From: Corbicula japonica | Lineage: Eukaryota; Mollusca; Bivalvia; Venerida; Cyrenidae | Reading direction: 5' to 3' | Length of the DNA stretch: 64,000 bases | Assembly: GCA_038501625.1 (NCBI GenBank) | Contig: JAZAYU010001061.1 | Coordinates: 1-64,000, forward strand | In this document: one piece after another, positions 1-12,354 of the stretch | Position numbering within the stretch: the first letter of the stretch is position 1 | Layout: every line of letters starts with the position of its first letter | Program-made: the position numbers and the translations under genes | The notes under the pieces: model-generated | What the model was told of the DNA's origin: nothing | What the model saw: only the letters and a program-made list of their open reading frames with translations | Databases searched by the model: none

Positions 1-404
1 AACATCCTGGAACACGCTCATTGTGAAATCCATTCCTTGTGAAATTAAGATCAACCTGTTTCAGGCTCGGACTTACCGGGGGCGGCGCGAACTGGCCAGC
101 CCCGTGTTAGCTTTGTTAATTTTGCCCTTTTTATTACATTGTAATAGCGATCTCCATATAATATCCAGATTTTGCCGGAAAGTTCTTAATAAACATGTAC
201 GCAAGATAATAGTACGCAATACTGTGGTGAAAATCCAAAAGTGGTCTTTGAGGACAGGTGGTCTTGTTCATGGGTGAATTTGTTCTTAAAATCAGTCAGT
301 AAGACAAATTAAATGTAGTCTTTATCCGCATGTGGTCTTTGTTTTCACGTGTCACGGTTTATAAGTATATCATTCAATAATCATGTAATTAAAATTGAGT
401 GTAC
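1..404. other. EGFR intron, left edge of window
   Basis: Sequence beyond the donor of the kinase exon. I see no further kinase exon here, so the next exon (the rest of the N-lobe) must lie left of the window. A GC-rich patch around 75-105 stands out from the AT-rich surroundings and looks like part of a dispersed repeat; it has no supported coding content. Confidence 0.5.
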
Positions 405-518
405 CTTGAAGACAGTTCCAAAAGCACCTGAACCGATAATACCACCTTTCTTCAGCTCGGATTCTCGGATCAGACGCAGCCTGGATAAATTTGGTTTTGC
501 ATCAGTTGGCGATAGAGG
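405..518 (-). CDS. EGFR: EGFR exon: juxtamembrane end and kinase glycine-rich loop
   Basis: A 114-nt, phase 0-0 exon with acceptor tttcag and donor AAG|GTACAC, giving 38 residues. The text begins PLSPTDAKPNLSRLRLIRES and ends in IIGSGAFGTVFK, the nucleotide-binding glycine-rich loop (GxGxFGxV) of ErbB-type tyrosine kinases. The preceding juxtamembrane stretch has the ErbB pattern in which a PL-P segment leads into the N-lobe. The frame continues directly from the transmembrane exon at 3222-3387. Function known for the family: ATP binding in the cytoplasmic tyrosine kinase that signals after ligand-driven dimerisation. The conserved Lys and the catalytic residues would be in exons to the left and are not visible. 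Assignment to the ErbB family is secure; the exact orthologue name is by homology. Confidence 0.93.
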
Positions 519-3221
519 CTGAAAGATAATCAATACTATTTTTTTCCAACCCTTAACTCTATGGGAAGTCTTTTATTCAAAGGGCGATCAGAGCGCATAA
601 ATTTTCTATTGGTATTTTCTATCTGTATTGTGGCGATAACTGATAACAATTGGCAATTCAAAATAAATATGGTTCATTGCTCCAGTGTAAATTAGTTTCA
701 ATATGCCTACAAGAGCTCTCATAACTTTATTCATGACCTAATTGTAAAAGAACTACAGGTCTTGGAAAAAAGTGATTTTGATAGTGGCTATCTATTCCGA
801 GATTCAAGTTAATATCTTTTGTAGTTGTAAAGATACGGATACAGTGCATATTTTAATGCAAATCAAAACGGGCAAAACTTTTAAAAAATCTTGTAGAGTT
901 ATTGGTCTCAGTGATAATTATGTAGATACTGATGGTGAACATAAAGTTTCAAAGAAATATCTCAAACAGTTTTTAAATTATGGGCTTATAATAATATTGC
1001 ATATTTTGGTGAACACAAAAATCTAAGTTAAAAAGTAGCAAAACTTACAAAATATTGTCAGTGTGGTTACGGGTCTTGTTGGCAATGACTAAGATTTTGA
1101 TGGTGAATATATACTTTAAGATTCAAATTAATAGCTCAATTAGTTTTAAAGTTATTGGCCAAGCGCATATTTGGTTAACACATAACTTAAGTGAACAAAA
1201 GCTGTCACTGAAATTGACATATTCCTCCCAAAATTATTTATAAATTTGAATTGGTATAGATAATGTATTTGAATGCCTATGGAAAAAAGTTTAACCTTAA
1301 CGCTTATAATATGGAAGATGATAAAGACCATATGAAGTAAATCCACCAAGTAATAAAAAGCGATAGTAAAAAATTAGAAATTGTAAGGGCAATTCTAATT
1401 TTAAAGGTTATATTATCCTGGGAATATGATTGTAATAGTAATGGACCTTACCACATAATTATGATGAGCGCGATGATACAAGTGATGATATGAAACATAT
1501 TTAAAGTTTGAAGAAAATCCCTCAAGGAGTGTAGTAGTCAAAATGACTAAGGACCTATAACTCTGCTAAAAATAATCCGAGCGGAAGCTCCTGATGATAT
1601 GCAAAAAAAAAAAGGATTGGCGACATGTCAACATTTTCCTGTATAGTTTGAATATTAAAATCATATTAAACAGTTTGAGATAGTGTAAGTGTTAAATGTT
1701 TAATATAGAAGTTATAATAGTAAAAAGACTAAGGACTCATAACTCAGCCAATATTTTTACTGAGGAGAAACTCCTGATTTTATGCACAACAAGGCTCGGT
1801 GACAAACATTTCTGTAAAGTTTCAATAAAATTCCTCAAGCGGTTTTGGAGCGTATACAAGATTTTAATATAGAATTTCAATAAAAAATGTAGCCTTGAAA
1901 TCAAATTGGTATATAATTATGTAATTAAATGTGCATGTGGAAAAGAGATGAACCTTATAATGTGGAAGGGGATAAAGATCATGAGTTGAAAGTCTGTAGT
2001 AAACCCCGCAAGTACTAGTACTGAACAAATTATAGTACAACGTTAATTTTTAAGGACAATTCTGAGATTAAAGAGAAGATTTTCCTGAAAATATGTTTTT
2101 TAAAGTAATGGATTCTGCCACATACAATGTCGGTGATGATAAGGAATATATATAGGAAGTTTAAAGTAAATCTCTCAAGATATATCGTCGACGAATTATA
2201 GTAAAAACCGACAAAGGGCTAATTACTATGCCAACATAGTCCAAGCGAAAACTCCTGATGACATGCACAACAGTTACTAGGGTAAGTGACAAACATTCAT
2301 GTGCAATTCCAAGAAAATCCTCCAAGTCGTTTTGGAGAGGAAGCATGGAAAATGTTTTTAAAATAGAATGTTATTATAACATGATAATGTTCCCGAAATT
2401 GTGCCAGAAACATTGAGCTAAAATCTTGGTTTTATGCACAAAAAGACTAAATGACAACATTTAGTGAAATTTTAATTAAATCCTCCAAGCGGTTTTAGAG
2501 AAGATATTAATTCAGATGTTTTAATTACATTTAATATGACAAAGAGCCCATAACTCTGCCAAAATAAATTTACGGGAAACTCTCGAAGAGATGCACAACT
2601 ATGCTTGATGACAAACATTTATGTGAAGTCTCAATTAAATTAACAGGCTTATTTGGACTTGAAGCGTGTCAAGATATCAATATAGAAAGTAAAAAATGAC
2701 TGAGATTGTTTACTTTGCCAAAAGATCCTATAATTTTAACTATTGAAATCATCCTTTCTTTCCAGAATTTCTACAGAAAGCGTATACAATTTACTGAAAT
2801 AGAGTAACGATAGTTTTTCCACCCTTAGAATGTCTTCCCTTCATGAATAGGAAATGTAAGCGGTTTAGTAACCCCGTTGCAAGCATGTTTAATTTCATGA
2901 CATTCTTTCAACAATATTATAGCGATAAATTACGAACTCTTCGATATGACTTTGCATAAAGTTCCGGGACGGTCGATACTACATTAAAAATATGTTTAGA
3001 AAATGCTCTATTTGCACCCATCTTATAAAGGTTGGTATAATATGTCTAGTTAACAGTTTTATTTTTTTGTTTGAATATACGCCTAAACACTGGACTAAGA
3101 ATATTGGTATAATAGGTGCGAACCTTAATTTCCTATAATTGACCATTTTGTCCAAACAAATTGGGCAAAATGACCAGATTCCATTTCCAAAAAATAGGCA
3201 GAACAAGCAACTGCGGTATAC
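519..3221. repeat. EGFR intron with degenerate repeated units (about 1540-2720)
   Basis: AT-rich intron. From about 1540 to 2720 a unit recurs in diverged copies. Each has a segment like 'aactctgccaaaat', then 'aactcctgatgatatgcac', then 'gacaaacattcatgtgaa', then 'tcctccaagcggttttgga'. Copies are visible near 1555-1680, 1735-1850, 2215-2345, 2430-2500 and 2550-2660. This looks like a tandemly reduplicated dispersed repeat. The stretches 530-1530 and 2720-3000 hold nothing I can support. Confidence 0.55.
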
Positions 3222-3387
3222 CTCAGTATCAATGGCACCTGTCAGCTTTGCAGTTAGCGTGATTGTGTTTTCTTTATGGCGTTCCCTTTGTTTCCAATAG
3301 TAACCAAACAATGCAAGTAGAATGCCGAGCATCACGGCACCAGCAGATACAGACAACGCAATAATGAGGATCTTCTTACGCTCTTCC
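3222..3387 (-). CDS. EGFR: EGFR exon: transmembrane and juxtamembrane segment
   Basis: A 166-nt exon with one leading base that completes a Glu codon with the upstream exon, acceptor ttttag and donor GAG|GTATAC. It encodes a basic stretch ERKK, then one hydrophobic helix (about ILIIALSVSAGAVMLGILLA plus LFGYYW), then the basic stop-transfer KQRERHKEN and a juxtamembrane tail TLTAKLTGAIDTE. GxxxG-like small-residue spacing (SAGAVMLG) is present, as in ErbB transmembrane dimer motifs. The phase 0 junction to the kinase exon gives ...AIDTE-PLSPTD..., matching the family's layout in which the juxtamembrane Glu-Pro-Leu follows a charged region. It anchors the receptor in the plasma membrane. Confidence 0.93.
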
Positions 3388-3429
3388 CTAAAACAAAATT
3401 ACAACAATAACTGAACACTCGACGAAATA

Positions 3430-3850
3430 GTCAATACAATTTTTACATGTGCTTTAGCAAAATCTTTGTCACTAAGCACCGTTTTACATGTTCTACAGCA
3501 GAACCGATGTCGCTGAAACCCGTTTTACATGTGCAACATGAAAATCTATATCACTGAACCCCACTCAACACGTATCACAGCAAACCGTATGTTACTGAAC
3601 GTCTCTTTTCATGTGTCACAGCAACATCTATGTCACTGAACCCAATTTCAAACGTACCACAGCAAATTGTATGTCACTGAACATAATTAAACACGTGCAA
3701 CAGCAAACTCTATGTCACTGAACAGCATTTCACATGTGCCGCAGTAAAATCTTTGTCACCGAAAACTATTACTCACGTGCAAGGGCAAAATCTTGACACT
3801 ATTTCGCACGTGCCACAGCAAAATCCATATCAATTGAAATATGTAGCAGT
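3430..3850. repeat. Tandem repeat, about 60-bp unit
   Basis: At least six diverged copies of a unit with the core 'acgtgccacagcaaaatcta' followed by 'tgtcactgaac'. It sits immediately upstream (gene sense) of the transmembrane exon. The array ends shortly before the hairpin element at 3891. Confidence 0.7.
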
Positions 3851-3890
3851 TATACCGTCATTGCACTTAGGTGACAACAGTATACAGTTA

Positions 3891-4032
3891 TTTCATATGT
3901 GATTTGGGAACAGTTAATCTGTTGTCCCGTTTTAAACTGTTGCCCGAGGCCGTAGGCCGAGGGCAACAGTTCAAAACGCTATCCCCGACACCGGGGGACA
4001 ACTGTTTTACTGTTCCCAGATCACATATGAAA
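3891..4032. repeat. Hairpin element (142 bp, long inverted repeat)
   Basis: The outer arms 'tttcatatgtgatttgggaa' and its near-complement near 4012-4032 pair. Inner arms 'aactgttgcccgag' (about 3938-3951) and 'ctcgggcaacagtt'-type text (about 3958-3974) pair around the small loop gccgtaggc. It is a MITE-like foldback. See the findings for related palindromes in this window. Confidence 0.75.
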
Positions 4033-4379
4033 CAAGAGGTGTTTGTCAAACACAAATGCCCCCCCCTGACGTGCAAGTGATATCTATTAGCATTGAATTT
4101 AAATTTTTGGAAATTTAGAGACTTTTGTAAGCTTTAGCAATGAAGGGTACCAGTCATGAAAGCAATTTACAAGACGGTGGAACTCCTATATATCAATAAC
4201 CAGGTCATCCAATGAGAGGATTACATTTACCTCGACAAACATAAGCGCGTGTAGATTAACCTAGTCTAACACAAAGGATTTTATTGTAATTTAAATCAAA
4301 TATTCGCTATTGGCGGAGATATAGTAGCTCTAGTGTTATGTCAATTCCGGTAATGTGCAGGCTTTAGTGACCATCCATA

Positions 4380-5690
4380 CGAAACCAAAGCACTCATGAC
4401 CTTGACCTTTGACCTACTGACCCCAAAATCAGTAGGGGTCGTGTACTGGTCATGATCAACCTACACACCAAATTTGAGGACTGTATCTCAAAGTGTTGTC
4501 TAGTTATTGATCAGACAAGGTTTTTTTGTTGTCAAAGCCACTGTGACCTTGACCTTTAACATAATGACCCCATAATCAATAGGGGTCTTGTACTGGTCAT
4601 GGCCAACCTCGACACCAAATATGAGGACTGTATCACAAAGCGTTGTCTAGTTATTGATCGGACAAGGTTTTTGTGTACAAAGGCCACTTTGACCTTGACC
4701 TTTGACCTACTGACCCCAAAATCAATAGGGGTCTTCTACTGGTCATGACCAACATTCATACCAAATATGAGGACAAAATCAATAGGGGTCTTGTACTGGT
4801 CATGACCAACCTCCACACCATATATTAGATCTGTATAAAAAAAACGTTGTCTAGTTATTGATCGAACAAGGTTTTTTGTTGTCAAGGCCACCGTGACCTT
4901 GACCTTTGACCTACTGACCCCAAAACCAATAGGGGTCTTCTACTGGTCACGACCAACTTCCACACCAAATATGAGGTCTGTATCACAAAGCGTTGTCTAG
5001 TTATTGATCGGACAACGTTTTTGTATGCAAAGGCCACTGTGACCTTGACCTTTGACCTACTGATCCCAAAATCAATAGGGTTCTTCTATTGGTCATGACC
5101 AACCTCCACACCAAATATGAGGACTGTATCACAAAGCGTTGTCTAGTTATTGATCGGACAAGGTTTTTGTGGTCAAGGCCACTGTGACCTTGACCTTTGA
5201 CCTACTGACCCCAAAATCAATAGGGGTCTTCTACTGGTCATGACCAACCTCCACACCAAATATGAGGACTGTATCACAAAGCGTTGTCTAGTTATTGATC
5301 GGACAAGGTTTTTGTGGTCAAGGCCACTGTGACCTTGACCTTTGACCTACTGACCCCAAAATCAATAGGGGTCTTCTACTGGTCATGACCAACCTCCACA
5401 CCAAATATGAGGACTGTATCACAAAGCGTTGTCTAGTTATTGATCGGACAAGGTTTTTGTGGTCAAGGCCACTGTGACCTTGACCTTTGACCTACTGACC
5501 CCAAAATCAATAGGGGTCTTCTACTGGTCATGACCAACCTCCACACCAGATATAAGGACTGTATCACAAAGCGTTGTCTAGTTATTGATCGGACAAGATG
5601 TGGTCTACGGACCGACCGACCGACCGACCGACCTACCGACCGACCGACATGTGCAAAGCAATATACCCCCGCTTCTTCGAAGGGGGGCAT
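4380..5690. repeat. 145-bp tandem array ending in a GACC microsatellite
   Basis: About eight copies, each starting near 'gaccttgacctttgacctac' (about 4402, 4544, 4690, 4895, 5042, 5186, 5331, 5476). One irregular partial insertion lies near 4770-4840. The last three copies are nearly identical, so the array expanded recently at its right end. It terminates in a (GACC)n run at 5607-5647 and a 'tgtgcaaagcaatataccc' tail. It resembles widespread bivalve tandem repeats (recollection, not checked). Confidence 0.85.
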
Positions 5691-5725
5691 AATAACTGAT
5701 TTATTACCTGATCAATGACTTTAGA

Positions 5726-5860
5726 GCACGCGAGGGAAACAGTCAAAACTATTGACCGGTCAACAGTTCTCTCAACAAACCGCTCGCTCAAAGAGGGGAA
5801 CCCTCTATGACGTCACAGCACGCGAGGGAAACAGTCGAAACTATTGACCGGTCAACAGTT
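5726..5860. repeat. Direct duplication containing a GACCGGTC palindrome
   Basis: Two 44-bp copies (5726-5769 and 5817-5860) of a unit with 'gcacgcgagggaaacagtc' then 'aactattgaccggtcaacag', in which attgaccggtcaa is self-complementary. The spacer contains a small hairpin-capable segment and a TGACGTCA site. Confidence 0.7.
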
Positions 5861-5879
5861 CGCGAATGTGGACGTTTTA

Positions 5880-6312
5880 AGAATTTCAGAAAACAGTAAG
5901 AAATACCAAATAACATTTATATAAGGTATCAGGTAATAACATAATCTAAGTTACTGATCATCATTTCTACAGCAGAATCTATGTCACTGAACAACATTCC
6001 ATAAAAAGTCCTGAAAAACATCATCATCAATAACAACAGTGAAATGTGATTCTTACTAAAGAAACAAACTAATTAACCCTTTTCTCCATGAGATATGGCT
6101 GCCATACATAGGTGAACAGCGTAGATCCATATCAGCAGGTTTGTCCATGCTGTCTTATCAGGATCTACACTGTTGGCTTGTAGATTTATAAGGTTATTTC
6201 GAATAAAAAATATATCAAGAAGAGATCAGTGTAGACCAATATCAGACATCCTTATTCCACGGAATTAGGAGTAAGAACACTCCAAAGGGCAATGGTTCTC
6301 CGGAGTACTTAC
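5880..6312. repeat. Intron with a copy of the 'gtgtagatc' dispersed repeat
   Basis: Around 6115-6260 lie segments such as 'gaacagcgtagatccatatc' and 'agatcagtgtagaccaatatc', diverged copies of the dispersed repeat also seen near 10890-11090, 11570-11680, 16000-16160, 31960-32060 and 44393-44500. There is no coding content. Confidence 0.5.
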
Positions 6313-6446
6313 TCTTGTCTCTGCTTTGCTCTTGCCATGACTTCTGGGTGGTCATCAGCGGCACACACTGTCATGGTAGGTTTATCAGGGTTTGGATCTT
6401 GCACCTGATTAGGCAAATCTTCAGGGCACTTTTCAACACATCGGAA
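6313..6446 (-). CDS. EGFR: EGFR exon: membrane-proximal end of the ectodomain
   Basis: A 134-nt exon with acceptor cctttcag and donor GA|GTAAGT; it starts in phase 0 and leaves two bases that form Glu with the next exon. It begins FRCVEKCPEDLPNQ, the last cysteine pair of the furin-like region. A Cys-poor, charged linker follows and ends MARAKQRQE just outside the membrane. The short 'CP' module and the following stalk correspond to the end of the ErbB ectodomain. Confidence 0.9.
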
Positions 6447-7150
6447 CTGAAAGGAAAAAAAAAGTTATATTCAATACATGTATTAATAAAATTTTTCCAA
6501 ACTTATCCCTTACAATACTTTTCTCCGAAAAACACTGATAAGCACATTGCAAGTTGTCATAATTTATACCTATTTTGTTGTCTGTGTTTTCAAAATATTT
6601 TGTATTGATACACATATTGTTTGTTTGGATATATTATAGACAAAACCTGACTGGAAATATATTCCATTATTCAAAGATTGGCTTAGGTTATTAGAACTGG
6701 AATAAGTATTTTTTACCAATTTCAGGGGGAAGTCAACTTGGATTTTGCTCTCTGTATCAAACATATAGAGAACAAATTTCCATTGTCTAAGCAGGTGATT
6801 ACTTCTTGACATTTGGAAGACTTATTCTCTCCATCTAAGCCATTCCTTGGTATTGCTTTCTGTTATTTTCACAATATTATTGTGATGTGCATATTGTTTG
6901 TCTGAATACAGAAAATCCTGCTTTAAACGACCACGCAGTGGAAACCAATGAGAGGTCTTTGAAAAAAGGTGAATTTCGTTAGGTGAATTTTTTTAATTAC
7001 TTGCTGGAACAAACAAATTGTTGTCTTTATAAACATTAGGTCTTCGTTTAAAGGTAGTCTTTAGCACAGGTTTGACTGTATTTCTACATTAGACATAACA
7101 CAGCTGGAAATATATACCAGTATTAGTATATATTTTGCGAGTGGTGATTT
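6447..7150. other. EGFR intron, nothing supported
   Basis: AT-rich, with no repeat unit or exon that I can support until the 25-bp minisatellite begins. Confidence 0.5.
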
Positions 7151-7159
7151 GTTTGATTA

Positions 7160-10100
7160 ATTCTCTGTGCAGTCTCATAAGGGTCTACAATTGGAATTAT
7201 GATCAGGTCTACACAGTGAAGGGTTCAAACTGTGAAGTATGACGCGGATCTACACTGTGAATTATGATAAGGGTCTACACTGTGAAGTATGATTACGGTA
7301 TAAACTGTGAAGTATGATGAGGGTCTTCACTATGTAGTATGATAAGGATCTACACTGTTAAGTATGATTAGATTCGACACTGTACATACTTATATGGGTT
7401 TACACTTTGCTGTCTTATTAGGGTCTAAATTGTGCCGTATGATTAGGGGATTCCCTGTGCAGTATGATCAGTTACTATACTGTAAAGTGTGATTAGGGTT
7501 TACACTGTGCAGTCTTTTTAGAGTCTACACTGTGAAGTATGATAAGGATCTACACTGTGAAGAATGATTAGGGTATTCACTGTGTAGTTTTATAAGGGTC
7601 TACACTGTGAAGTATGATAAGGATATTTACTTTGCAGTCTTTTTAGGGTCAACACTGCGAAGTATGGTAAGGATCTATACTAGGATGATTAGGGTCTACA
7701 ATAGGACGGATGATAAGGGCCTTAACTGTGAAGTTTGATAAGGCTCTACGATGAAGTATTATAAGGGCCAATGATGTGAAGTATGATAAAATTCTACACT
7801 GTGCAGTATGAATAGGATCACTTATAAGGGCCTATACTGTGAAGTATGATTAAGGTCTACACTTCGCAGTGTTATAATGGTCTACACTGTGAAATATGAT
7901 TAAATTGTTCACTTTGCTGTCTGATTTGGGTCTACACTGTACATACAGATTATGGTATACACTGTGCAGTATGATTAGGGTAATTACTGTGTAGTCTGAT
8001 TTGCGTTTTCACTGTGTAACCTGATTAGGATGTTATGTCTGATTAGGTCATTCACTTTTTATACTGATAAGTGTATTCACTGTGTAGTCTGATAAGGTCA
8101 TACACTCTTTAGACTGATTAAGGTCTACACTGTGTGGTCTGATTAGGGTATTCACTGTGTTGTCTGAATAGGGGAGTCACTGTGTAGTCTGATTAGTGTA
8201 TTCACTGTAAAGTCTGATAAGTGTATTAACTGTAAAGTCTGATCAGTGTATTAACTGTGTAGTATGATATGGTTATGGTATTCAGTGTGTAGTCTGATAA
8301 GGGTTGTCACTGAGTAGTCTGATTTGGGTATTCAACCTAGTCTGATTAGAGAATCAAATTTGTTCACTGTTAAGTCTTGTAAGTTTAATCTGTGTTCACC
8401 GTGATTAGTGTATTCACTGTGTATTCTGATTAGGGTATTCACTGTGCAGTACGATTAGGGTATTCACTGTGTAGTCTAATCAGGGTGATCATTGTGTAGT
8501 CTGATTAGGGTGTTCAATATGCAGTTTTATTAAAATATTCGCAGTGCAGTCTGATGAGGGTATACAATGTGCAGTATTGTTAGAGTATTCACTGTTTAGT
8601 CTGATTACGTTATTTTGTGTGTAGTCTTATTAGGTTAATCATTGTCTGATTAGGGTATTCACTGTGTATTCCGATTAGGATGTTCCCTTTTTTAGATTAG
8701 GGTATTTACTGTGTAGTCTCATTAGGTTATTCACTGTGTAGTCTGATTAGGGTAGTCACTGTTAAGTCTGAACAGGGTATCCACTGTGTAGTATGATAAG
8801 GTTCTTAACTGTACAGTATGATTAGGGTATTGTCAGTGTAGTCTGGTTAGGGTCTGCACTATACAGTATGATTAAAATATTCACAGTGCAGTCTGATGAG
8901 TGTATACATTGTGCAGTATGGTTAGGGTATTCACTTTGTAGTCTGATTACGTCATTCAGTGTGTAGTGTGATAAGAGTATTCACCGTGTAGTCTGTTAAG
9001 GGTATTCATTGTGTTGTCTGATTAGGGTACGCACTGTGTAGTCTGATTAGTGTACAATGTATTCCCCGTACAGTCTGATTAGTCTAATCACTGTGTAGTC
9101 TGATTAGGTTCTACATAGTGCATTATAATAAGGTATTCACTGAAAAGTCCGATTAGAGTATTCACTGTGTAATCTGATTAAGGTATTAACTCTGTAGTAT
9201 TTGTAGGGTATTCACAGTGTAGTCTGATTAGGGTTTTTACTGTAAAGTCTGATATGGTTATTCACTGAGCAGTCTGATTATGGTATTAACTGTGTAGTCT
9301 GATTAGGGTATTCACTGTTAAATCTGATCAGAATATTCACTGTTTAGTCTGATTAGGGTATTCCCCATGTAGTCTGATAAGGTTATTTATTGTGTTGTCT
9401 GATTAGGCTATTCGCTGTGCAGTCTGCATAGGGTCTACAATTTGCAATCTGATTAGGATATTTACAGTGTTGTCTGTTTAGGGTTTCACTGAGCATTACG
9501 ATTATGGTATTCACTGTGAAGTCTATTTAGTGTCTCACTAAGCAGAATGATAAGTGTATTCTCTGTGTAGTCTATTTAGGGTCTCGCTGTGCAGTATGAT
9601 TAGGGTATTCACAGTGAAGTCTGATAAGTTTCTACACTGTTAAGTCTCGTTGGGGTATTCATTGTGTTGTCTGATTAAAGTCTGACTTTGCAGTCTGATT
9701 AGGGTATTCACTGAGCAGTCTGATTAGTTTACTCACTGTGCAGTCTGATAAGGGTTTTCACTGTGTAGTCTTATTGGGGTATTCACTGTGCAGTATGATT
9801 AGGATATTCACTTTCCAGTCTGATAAGGGTATTTACTGTGCAGTATGATTAGGATATTCACTTTTCAGTCTGATAATGGTATTCACTGTGCAGTATGATT
9901 AGGATATTCACTTTTCAGTCTGATAAGGGTATTCACTGTGTAGTCTGATTAGTGTCTTCACTGTGTAGTCTTATTAGGGTATTCACTGTGCAGTCTGATA
10001 ATGTTATTTATTGTTCAATCTGATAAGGATGTGCAGTATGGTTAGAGTATTAACTGTGCAGTCTGGTGAGGGTATACACTGTGCAGAGTGATTAGTGTCT

Positions 10101-10890
10101 TCACTGTGTAGTCTTATTAGGGTATTCACTGTGCAGCATTTTAGGGTCTTACTGTGCAGTCTGATTAGGTTATTCATTGTTCAATCTGATAAGGATGTGC
10201 AGTATGATTTGAGTATTAACTGTGCAGTCTGGTGAGGTTATACACTGTGCAGACTGATTAGTGTCTTCACTGTGCAGTCTGATTAGGGTATTCATTGTGC
10301 AATCTGATTAGTATTTTCAGTATGATTATAGTTCAAACTGTGCAGTCTGTTGAAGGTCTACACTTTGCAGAGTGATTAGGATCTCACTGTGCAGTTTGAT
10401 TAGGGTATTCATGGTGCAATCTGATTAGTAATCACTGTGCAGTCTGAATAGGATATTCAATGTGTAGTCTGATTGGTGTAATCAGTTTGCGGTCTGATTA
10501 AGGTCTACACTGCGCAGTATGATTAAGGTATTCACTGTGTAATCTGATTAGGGTATTCACTGTGTAGTCTAATTATGGTATTTACTGTGTAGCCTGATAA
10601 GGTTATTCACTGTGTGGTCTGATTAGTTTATTCACATAGTAGTAAGATAAGGTTATTCACTGTGCATTATGATTAGTGTATTCACTGTGTAGCCTGATTA
10701 GGGAAGTCACTATGTAGTCTAAGTATGGTATTCACTGTGCAGTCTGATTAGGGTCGACATTGTGCAGTATGATTAGGGTATTTACTGTGTAGTCTGATTA
10801 GGGTATTAACTGTGTTCCTTGATAGGAGTGTGAACTGTGTAGTGTGATTAGGGTTGACAGTGTGCAGTCTGATTAATGTCTATACATTGT
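7160..10890. repeat. 25-bp minisatellite, about 3.7 kb
   Basis: Consensus unit 'gattagggtattcactgtg' + 'tagtct' (25 bp), roughly 150 copies with substitutions and small indels. Early copies (7170-7960) favour 'gggtctacactgtgaagtat'; later ones favour 'gggtattcactgtgtagtct'. It lies wholly inside one EGFR intron. The unit's ATTAGGG resembles the telomere hexamer, but only once per 25 bp. The unit also matches, in reverse complement, the core of the dispersed repeat found elsewhere in the window (see findings). Confidence 0.95.
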
Positions 10891-11139
10891 GCACATTGAC
10901 ATAGACCATAATATCCAATCGGTTAACAGTGTAGATTCCGATAGCCTGCACTTCCTTACAATAAAATAAGGATGTACACCGGTCACTTCTTGGTTAGAAA
11001 TAACATGAATATTGAAAGTGACCAGTATAGATCCTATCAGACTGAAAGGACGTGCAGGCCAATTCGAATCTACGCTTGAAGCACACATGTTATCAGCCTT
11101 ATCCAATGGAGTAAAAATGAAGTTATAATAATTTCTTAC

Positions 11140-11403
11140 TTTTGTTCGGAAATCATCCAAGAAGATTTTATAATAGGCACAATTGTCGCAGTCCGTTGCA
11201 TTAGGGCCTTTACAACCTCCCTGACAAAGTTCACTACAAGGCAAACAGTAGCTATCATCGGAAGGATAAGTGACGGCCGGACATTCATTTACACAGACGG
11301 CAGGTGCAAGTTTGGTGGCGTAGCTATAGAATCGGCACTTTCTGCAGTTGGCATTTCCTGGCCCGCTACATTCTAAGCACAAATAGTGGCAGGGCTGGCA
11401 AAC
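11140..11403 (-). CDS. EGFR: EGFR exon: furin-like Cys-rich modules
   Basis: A 264-nt, phase 0-0 exon with acceptor catttag and donor AAA|GTAAGA, 88 residues. It begins VCQPCHYLCLECSGPGNANC, and a later stretch reads CLPCSELCQGGCKGP. These are repeated C-x2-C-x3-C and CxGPG motifs typical of receptor furin-like repeats. It supplies two disulfide-rich modules and ends YKIFLDDFRTK, which reads into FRCVEKCP in the next exon. It is longer than its neighbours and probably reflects fusion of ancestral exons. These modules, in excess over vertebrate EGFR, are part of the lengthened membrane-proximal region. Confidence 0.93.
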
Positions 11404-11569
11404 CTAAATGAAGAGTAAGTAGAATAACATTTTCGTCATGCAATCATTTTTATCAGCTTATTTTTATAAGTTTGTAAGCTACACGTGATCCATTTAATTC
11501 ATAGATATGCCTTGAACCACATTTGTACTGTATAAATTTTGATCAGCAAGCATTTTTGTGACGTCTGAT

Positions 11570-11680
11570 CAGGATATACACTTTTGCTTCTTAGTCAGAA
11601 ATAACCTTATACATCTAAAAGCGAACAGTGTAGACCCTGATAAGGTGACCCGAATGTACTGGCTGATTTAGATCTAAACA
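11570..11680. repeat. Copy of the 'gtgtagaccctgat' dispersed repeat
   Basis: Contains 'gcgaacagtgtagaccctga' near 11610-11640 and 'gtactggctgattt' just after. A second diverged copy lies at about 10890-11070, abutting the minisatellite. Confidence 0.55.
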
Positions 11681-11689
11681 CACATAAAG

Positions 11690-12350
11690 TAAAGAGATAA
11701 TGATCTGAAAACTATAGAATGCTTTGGAATCATTATATGTATTTCGTGTAGGCTTAATTTTTCCATTATTTTATGCTAGAAATACTGTGTAATCAATTCC
11801 CTATGATTTGTAACTGTCATAACCAATCAGAAAAAATATGTATGGATTTCTGTTAAGTGAAAATACACTTTTGTGCGGCAAACTTTAGCCAGAGGCAGAT
11901 CCTGACGGGGTTCAGTAGGATTTCTCAAACCCTCCTTGTCGGCCAGCAACATTTAAATTTCTTAGGAATTTTGACCAAAAAAGTTAGGAATTATGATGTA
12001 ACTACCCTTATATAGCTCCAAGTGAACCACCATTATGGAAATCTTGCATCTGACTGAATCGTAATAACTGAAGAATCAAACAACAATTTTTAATAAAAAG
12101 TTAATTGAAAATCTTAAGCCAATTGTTTTCTCGTTTAGGGCAAACCGATTACTTTATCTGACGACATTGCCGAGAAAACATGAAATGCTATTAAACTAAA
12201 AATACCGCATTGAAAGTTTCATGTTCACCGTCATATGCATTCCGTCGTTTGGGATTGATCGAAATTGTTAACTGGTGTAAATATCGATTTGTGCTCAACC
12301 CATGGCTAGGCGTCCAGGGCAGTAATATGCATTTCCATTACAATCCATGA
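11690..12350. other. EGFR intron, nothing supported
   Basis: AT-rich unique-looking intron sequence without a recognisable exon or repeat. Confidence 0.45.
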
Positions 12351-12354
12351 ACGA

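Noticed and set aside
3871..4080. Overlapping ORFs on both strands with similar peptides
   Set aside because: The similarity arises because the sequence is a palindrome; neither is a gene.
7160..10890. Telomere-like ATTAGGG words and CRISPR-like regular spacing
   Set aside because: The hexamer occurs once per 25-bp unit with no pure TTAGGG tract, and there are no unique spacers between identical repeats. It is a minisatellite in an intron.
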